A program made the position numbers and the translations under genes. Positions 30,733 through 34,274 of a DNA stretch of 34,274 nucleotides are shown here, piece by piece. Source of the DNA: Chloroflexota bacterium (GTDB taxonomy: Bacteria > Chloroflexota > Dehalococcoidia > Dehalococcoidales > UBA5760). The notes under the pieces were generated by a model. It had not been told where the DNA came from and ran no database searches. It saw only the letters and a list, made by a program, of their open reading frames with translations. How positions within the stretch are numbered: position 1 is the stretch's first letter; every line of letters starts with the position of its first letter. The stretch lies in NCBI GenBank assembly GCA_015222205.1, contig JADFUW010000006.1:1-34274 (forward strand), written 5' to 3'.

Positions 30733-31388
30733 TGGCGGTAACTAGCGTAAGCTCAAATAAGAGAAAATATATCGCTGGCGCCCTTTTTGTAGGCGGGATA
30801 ATTGCCGTCTGTGTTTTTCTGGTTTACCACTGGGAATATGTAGTCCGCTTTCAGAGATTTGGCTATCTAGGCATTTTCCTGATGACCCTGGCGAGTGGCT
30901 ATAGCATACCATTACCGGTTCCCTATATGGTGTTCACCTTCACCCTCGGTGGTGTATTAAATCCGGCATTGACGGGACTAGCCGCCGGCACGGGTCTTGC
31001 TGCCGGGGGTACGCTTCTTTATTTAACCGGTCGTGGCGGGCGTCGGTTTTTTCCGCATTTTAGCATTTCGGACCCGGTTGATGCGGCATACTCTTCCCGC
31101 TGGGCTCGATTTCTAAAACGGATAAGATTTCAGCGAATAATGAAATTTGCCCATCACAGAGGTGCGGTGGCCGTTTTTGTGCTGTCTGTGTTACCTAACC
31201 CCTTTTTTACACCTATGGCGGTTAGTATGGGGACGATGCGTTTCCGTTTGGTGAAATTCTTCTTTGCCTGCTGGGCAGGTCAGACAGCCAAGACTATGGC
31301 TATTGCCTATCTGGGTTATCTGGGCTTGGGCTCTTTCCTGCGCTGGTTAGGCCTGTTTAACATGCCTGACATACCCGGTATATCTTAA
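30732..31388 (+). CDS. VTT/DedA (SNARE-associated)-like integral membrane protein
   Basis: GYLGIFLMTLASGYSIPLPVPYMVFTFTLGGVLNPALTGLAAGTGLAAGGTLLYLTGRGGR; start overlaps the clpC stop (TAATG). Confidence 0.6.
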   Translation: MAVTSVSSNKRKYIAGALFVGGIIAVCVFLVYHWEYVVRFQRFGYLGIFLMTLASGYSIPLPVPYMVFTFTLGGVLNPALTGLAAGTGLAAGGTLLYLTGRGGRRFFPHFSISDPVDAAYSSRWARFLKRIRFQRIMKFAHHRGAVAVFVLSVLPNPFFTPMAVSMGTMRFRLVKFFFACWAGQTAKTMAIAYLGYLGLGSFLRWLGLFNMPDIPGIS

Positions 31389-31396
31389 GAATTAAC

Positions 31397-32050
31397 ATGA
31401 TAGGAGAGCCATCAGTGAAAAGAATTGCCACGGATTGGGATAAGTATCATAGACGTGTCCGGGTTAGCCAGCGTTTTTTATGGACGGTCTGGCGGGCTTA
31501 TGCTGACTTGTTACGTGGGATAGAGTTCAAAGAGCCGATTAGGATAATTGAGCTGGGCTGTGGCACCGGCTATCATACCTTGCAGATGGCTAAACTATAT
31601 CCGGTGTCTAAAGTAACCCTGGTAGATTTCAACGCTAATGTAATTAAGGACACTGAGAGAAGAATGTCCTGCCTTAGGTGCAAAAAGGAGTTCTTGCTGC
31701 GAGATTTATTTAATCTTGGGCTGAGTGAAAAGTATGATATAGTCCATTCCCAGGGACTGCTAGAGCACTATACCCCTGAGGAGCAGGAAAGGCTGATTTG
31801 TTTGCACCGCGACCTTCTGGCTCCCAACGGGATTGCCGTAATCCTGGTGCCCACTCCCAGTCTAACCTATAGATTATGGAGAGGGCTTCTAGAGAAGTTG
31901 CATCAGTGGATTTATACGGATGAGACACCCATTTCCGAGGCGGAGTTTACCCAGCGGTTGGAATCGAGTGGCTTGGAAATCCTAAAAATACAGGGGTGCC
32001 ATCTAATAGAGGTGGGCGCCGTGTGTCGGAGGCGGGTTGACACGGCGTAG
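31397..32050 (+). CDS. Class I SAM-dependent methyltransferase
   Basis: IRIIELGCGTGYHTLQMAKLYPVSKVTLVDFNANVI; YDIVHSQGLLEHYTPEEQERLI. Confidence 0.87.
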   Translation: MIGEPSVKRIATDWDKYHRRVRVSQRFLWTVWRAYADLLRGIEFKEPIRIIELGCGTGYHTLQMAKLYPVSKVTLVDFNANVIKDTERRMSCLRCKKEFLLRDLFNLGLSEKYDIVHSQGLLEHYTPEEQERLICLHRDLLAPNGIAVILVPTPSLTYRLWRGLLEKLHQWIYTDETPISEAEFTQRLESSGLEILKIQGCHLIEVGAVCRRRVDTA

Positions 32051-32104
32051 AAAATAGTGTCTCGGTTACTTGTGGTATGGAGTGGGCTTTAGCTATAATG
32101 CTAG

Positions 32105-32797
32105 GTGAAACTATCTCAGCTTGAAAAGAGGAATGCTGTGCCTAGACTAACCGTTCCGAATATAGGTGATAGTGAAGATATATCACCCTCGGCTCGGATG
32201 CCTAATCCAGAGGCTCCTCAGGCAGCGATGGGTAACTATACAATGGCATTCAATTTTAATTCGGCTATCTTTAGGGTTCTTTTAGGGTATCTAAAACCTG
32301 AAAAGGGAGAAAAAATCCTGGACCTGGGCTGTAGTCGAGGCTTCTATGTTAGAGAACTGGAAGGTTATACCGATGGTGTGATAGGGGTTGACATTAGCGA
32401 GGCTTCCTTGAGAGAGGCGGTTACCCCGAGTGTAGAATATGGTGATATTACCAACCTGGAGTTTGAAGCGAATAGTTTTGATAAAGTCTATTCACTGCAT
32501 ACTATTGAACATATTCCAGATTTACCGCGGTTCTTCTCGGAGACAGCTAGAGTCCTCAAGCCGGGAGGCATAGCTATTATTGTTTATCCCTGGGAGCCGT
32601 TTAGAGGTTTCCAAGCCATAGGTGCCGCCATAAGACAATACAAGAATCCTTTTATGGCGAGGCAGATACATTTACATAGATTAACGCCTAAAAGTGTTAC
32701 GAAACTTATTAAGGGCACTTCTCTGGTTCATGTTGAGAGTAAACTTGTTCTTGCCCTGGGTCTTCAGTATCTTACGGTGCTTTCCAAGAAAGGCTGA
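32105..32797 (+). CDS. Class I SAM-dependent methyltransferase (GTG start)
   Basis: KILDLGCSRGFYVRELEGYTDGVIGVDISEASLREA; FDKVYSLHTIEHIPDLPRFFSETARVLKPGGIAIIVYPWEP. Confidence 0.87.
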   Translation: MKLSQLEKRNAVPRLTVPNIGDSEDISPSARMPNPEAPQAAMGNYTMAFNFNSAIFRVLLGYLKPEKGEKILDLGCSRGFYVRELEGYTDGVIGVDISEASLREAVTPSVEYGDITNLEFEANSFDKVYSLHTIEHIPDLPRFFSETARVLKPGGIAIIVYPWEPFRGFQAIGAAIRQYKNPFMARQIHLHRLTPKSVTKLIKGTSLVHVESKLVLALGLQYLTVLSKKG

Positions 32798-32808
32798 GCC
32801 TTTCTATT
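32788..32808 (+). terminator. Intrinsic-terminator-like hairpin whose triloop is the upstream gene's stop codon
   Basis: GAAAGGC-TGA-GCCTTTC-TATT; the TGA at 32795-32797 is the stop of the preceding CDS. Confidence 0.55.
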
Positions 32809-32891
32809 AAACTTACTTCGGCGGCACTATTAAAAGCTAGGCCTTACATATCAATTTTGCTTTGAGATGGCATTGACCTGCTGCTGCCGGG

Positions 32892-33497
32892 TTATTTCTC
32901 TTCGATGGTTATCTGTATTATTCTATCCCCCACGAAGCCTGGTTTCTGGGGTGGGTCTCTGGGGGTGAGTTTTTCAAGGACATCCATTCCCTCTATTAAC
33001 TGGCCGAAAACGCTGTAATCGCCGTCGAGCTCGTGCCTGGCTTCGTAGGTGATGAAGAACTGGCAGCCGTTGGTGTCGGCACCGGCATTAGCCATGGATA
33101 GAGCGCCGGCGACATGGGTATGCTCCGTGATTTCGTTATCGAAGATATAGCCGGGGCCACCCATTCCGGTGCCGGTGGGGTCGCCTCCCTGGGCCATAAA
33201 GCCCGGCATCACCCGGTGGAAGGTGCTGCCGTCATAAAATCCCTCACGGGCGAGGAAGACGAAGTTATTAACTGTGGTTGGGACATCACTGGCGAACAAC
33301 TCCAGAACCAAGTTTCCTTTCTCGGTTTTAATGGTGGCGGTGTACTCCTTACTCGTATCAATCATCATCGGTGGCGGTGCTGAGTATGTTTTGGGTTTTG
33401 GCTCCGGTGTCGGTGCTTGACTGGCGCATGATAGCGAGAAGATTATGCCCACAATGAGGATAATGGTGGCTACTTTGGATAGGCCATTAAGTTTCAT
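32892..33497 (-). CDS. Cyclophilin-type peptidyl-prolyl cis-trans isomerase, lipoprotein
   Basis: Lipobox FSLSC; ATIKTEKGNLVLELFASDVPTTVNNFVFLAREGFYDGSTFHRVMPGFMAQGGDPTGTGMGGPGY; GALSMANAG.DTNGCQFFIT. Confidence 0.96.
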   Translation of the reverse strand: MKLNGLSKVATIILIVGIIFSLSCASQAPTPEPKPKTYSAPPPMMIDTSKEYTATIKTEKGNLVLELFASDVPTTVNNFVFLAREGFYDGSTFHRVMPGFMAQGGDPTGTGMGGPGYIFDNEITEHTHVAGALSMANAGADTNGCQFFITYEARHELDGDYSVFGQLIEGMDVLEKLTPRDPPQKPGFVGDRIIQITIEEK

Positions 33498-33867
33498 TAC
33501 TATATCTCCAGCGAATGTTTGCTTAGTATTTTAGCCTATTTAGCGGCGATAAGCAATTAGTGGTGAACTCGCTTATGAAATTTGAGTCCTCTTGGCCATA
33601 TTTGGTTTATCTAGGGGGTGAATTGGGTTTATGGAATTTCACAGCACCATAGCGACCTGCTGCCTGATGGCAATGTTTGACTATAGTTAAGCGAGTATTT
33701 CGGGTAGACCTTTTGACCGGCAATCAAGCTGCCTAAGCCTGCCTGCTAAGACCCTAGTACTAAATTCCTATAGCGGCTGAACTTTTGGGTGATTGTGTTC
33801 TTGGCTTGGATGAAGTAATGTAAGGATAGTTTATGTTACGTAATAAAAAGATAGATGGAGGCATGGC

Positions 33868-33999
33868 GTGAGGATGGGAATAGTTAATTATATTAAGCAG
33901 CTTCGGTTTCGTGTAAGATGGCTTATTATGTCTGATAGAGACCGGTATGCGTATCTGTGGTATCGAACCCGAAGTAGCCTGCAGGTATCATATAGGTAG
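33868..33999 (+). CDS. Candidate small protein (43 aa), not in the ORF track
   Basis: GTG (or ATG at 33874) preceded by GATGGAGGCATGGC; translates MRMGIVNYIKQLRFRVRWLIMSDRDRYAYLWYRTRSSLQVSYR*. Confidence 0.45.
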   Translation: MRMGIVNYIKQLRFRVRWLIMSDRDRYAYLWYRTRSSLQVSYR

Positions 34000-34045
34000 G
34001 TTCTAACGCTTATAAGATAGGCCAGTCACTTATCCTCCCTTGGAG

Positions 34046-34074
34046 TTGCTAGCTACCCCATTTTGTGCTACATT
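34046..34074 (+). promoter_or_regulatory. Putative tRNA promoter TTGCTA-N17-TACATT
   Basis: -35/-10-like boxes with 17-bp spacing, ending about 15 nt before the tRNA. Confidence 0.4.
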
Positions 34075-34088
34075 ATGTCTGAACGAGC

Positions 34089-34164
34089 GGGGCTGTAGCT
34101 CAATCGGGAGAGCGTTTGACTGGCAGTCAAAAGGTAGGGGGTTCGAATCCCCCCAGCTCCACCA
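34089..34164 (+). tRNA. tRNA-Ala (anticodon GGC), CCA encoded
   Basis: GGGGCTG TA GCTC..GAGC G TTTGA CTGGCAG TCAAA AGGTA GGGGG TTCGAAT CCCCC CAGCTCC ACCA; full cloverleaf with the G3:U70 alanine identity pair. Confidence 0.97.
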
Positions 34165-34274
34165 AGGGTAACAATAGGCAGAACTTCGGTTACCTCTTTA
34201 CCGCTGCCATATCTCGCAGGTGATGGTGGCTTGTAGTCTACTGTAACCTGATTGCCATTCACTTGGATTCTCTT

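Noticed and set aside
34068-34262. 64-aa minus-strand ORF (GGAGGIRTPYLLTASQTLSRLSYSP)
   Set aside because: Its middle and C-terminus are the antisense translation of tRNA-Ala; this kind of peptide is a known annotation artefact. The upstream part (NGNQVTVDYKPPSPARYGSGKEVTEVLP) could be the tail of a gene entering from beyond the window, but this cannot be settled here.
1-34274. CRISPR arrays, transposases, integrases, phage genes, att-like repeats
   Set aside because: No regular spaced repeats and no mobile-element protein signatures were seen in either strand or in the ORF track.

Overview
The 34.3-kb window reads as a chromosomal housekeeping region of a bacterium, probably Chloroflexota/Dehalococcoidia (inferred from family content, not searched). 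There is no sign of phage, transposons or CRISPR. In order it contains: the 3' end of RNase P RNA; a BASS transporter; an S41 protease; a small zincin; a divergent pair of bacterial Elp3 and a Trm9/ALKBH8-like methyltransferase; an MscS channel; a type II fatty-acid cluster (two MaoC-like hydratases, plsX, acpP, a FabL-type SDR, fabF, fabG); rimI; an ECF sigma factor with a DUF5667-like partner, followed by three exported-protein genes (chagasin-like, SIMPL, and a DUF5666-like protein) that share an upstream motif; a thermonuclease-like lipoprotein missing from the ORF track because it has no ATG/GTG/TTG start; ruvB; an ICMT/PEMT-like methyltransferase; rpoC and rpoB; a dnaJ-hspR-clpC heat-shock operon behind a perfect-consensus sigma70 promoter; a VTT/DedA-like membrane protein and two SAM methyltransferases; a cyclophilin lipoprotein; an unannotated 43-aa ORF; and tRNA-Ala(GGC). 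The best leads are (1) the Elp3 / Trm9-like pair as a possible bacterial mcm5U34 pathway, (2) the repeated GATAATTTT-N4-TTAT motif upstream of the exported genes beside the ECF sigma factor, (3) the nuclease with an apparent ATA start or frameshift, and (4) the FabL plus paired-MaoC fatty-acid cluster. Family calls come from recognising motifs by eye; no database search was run.
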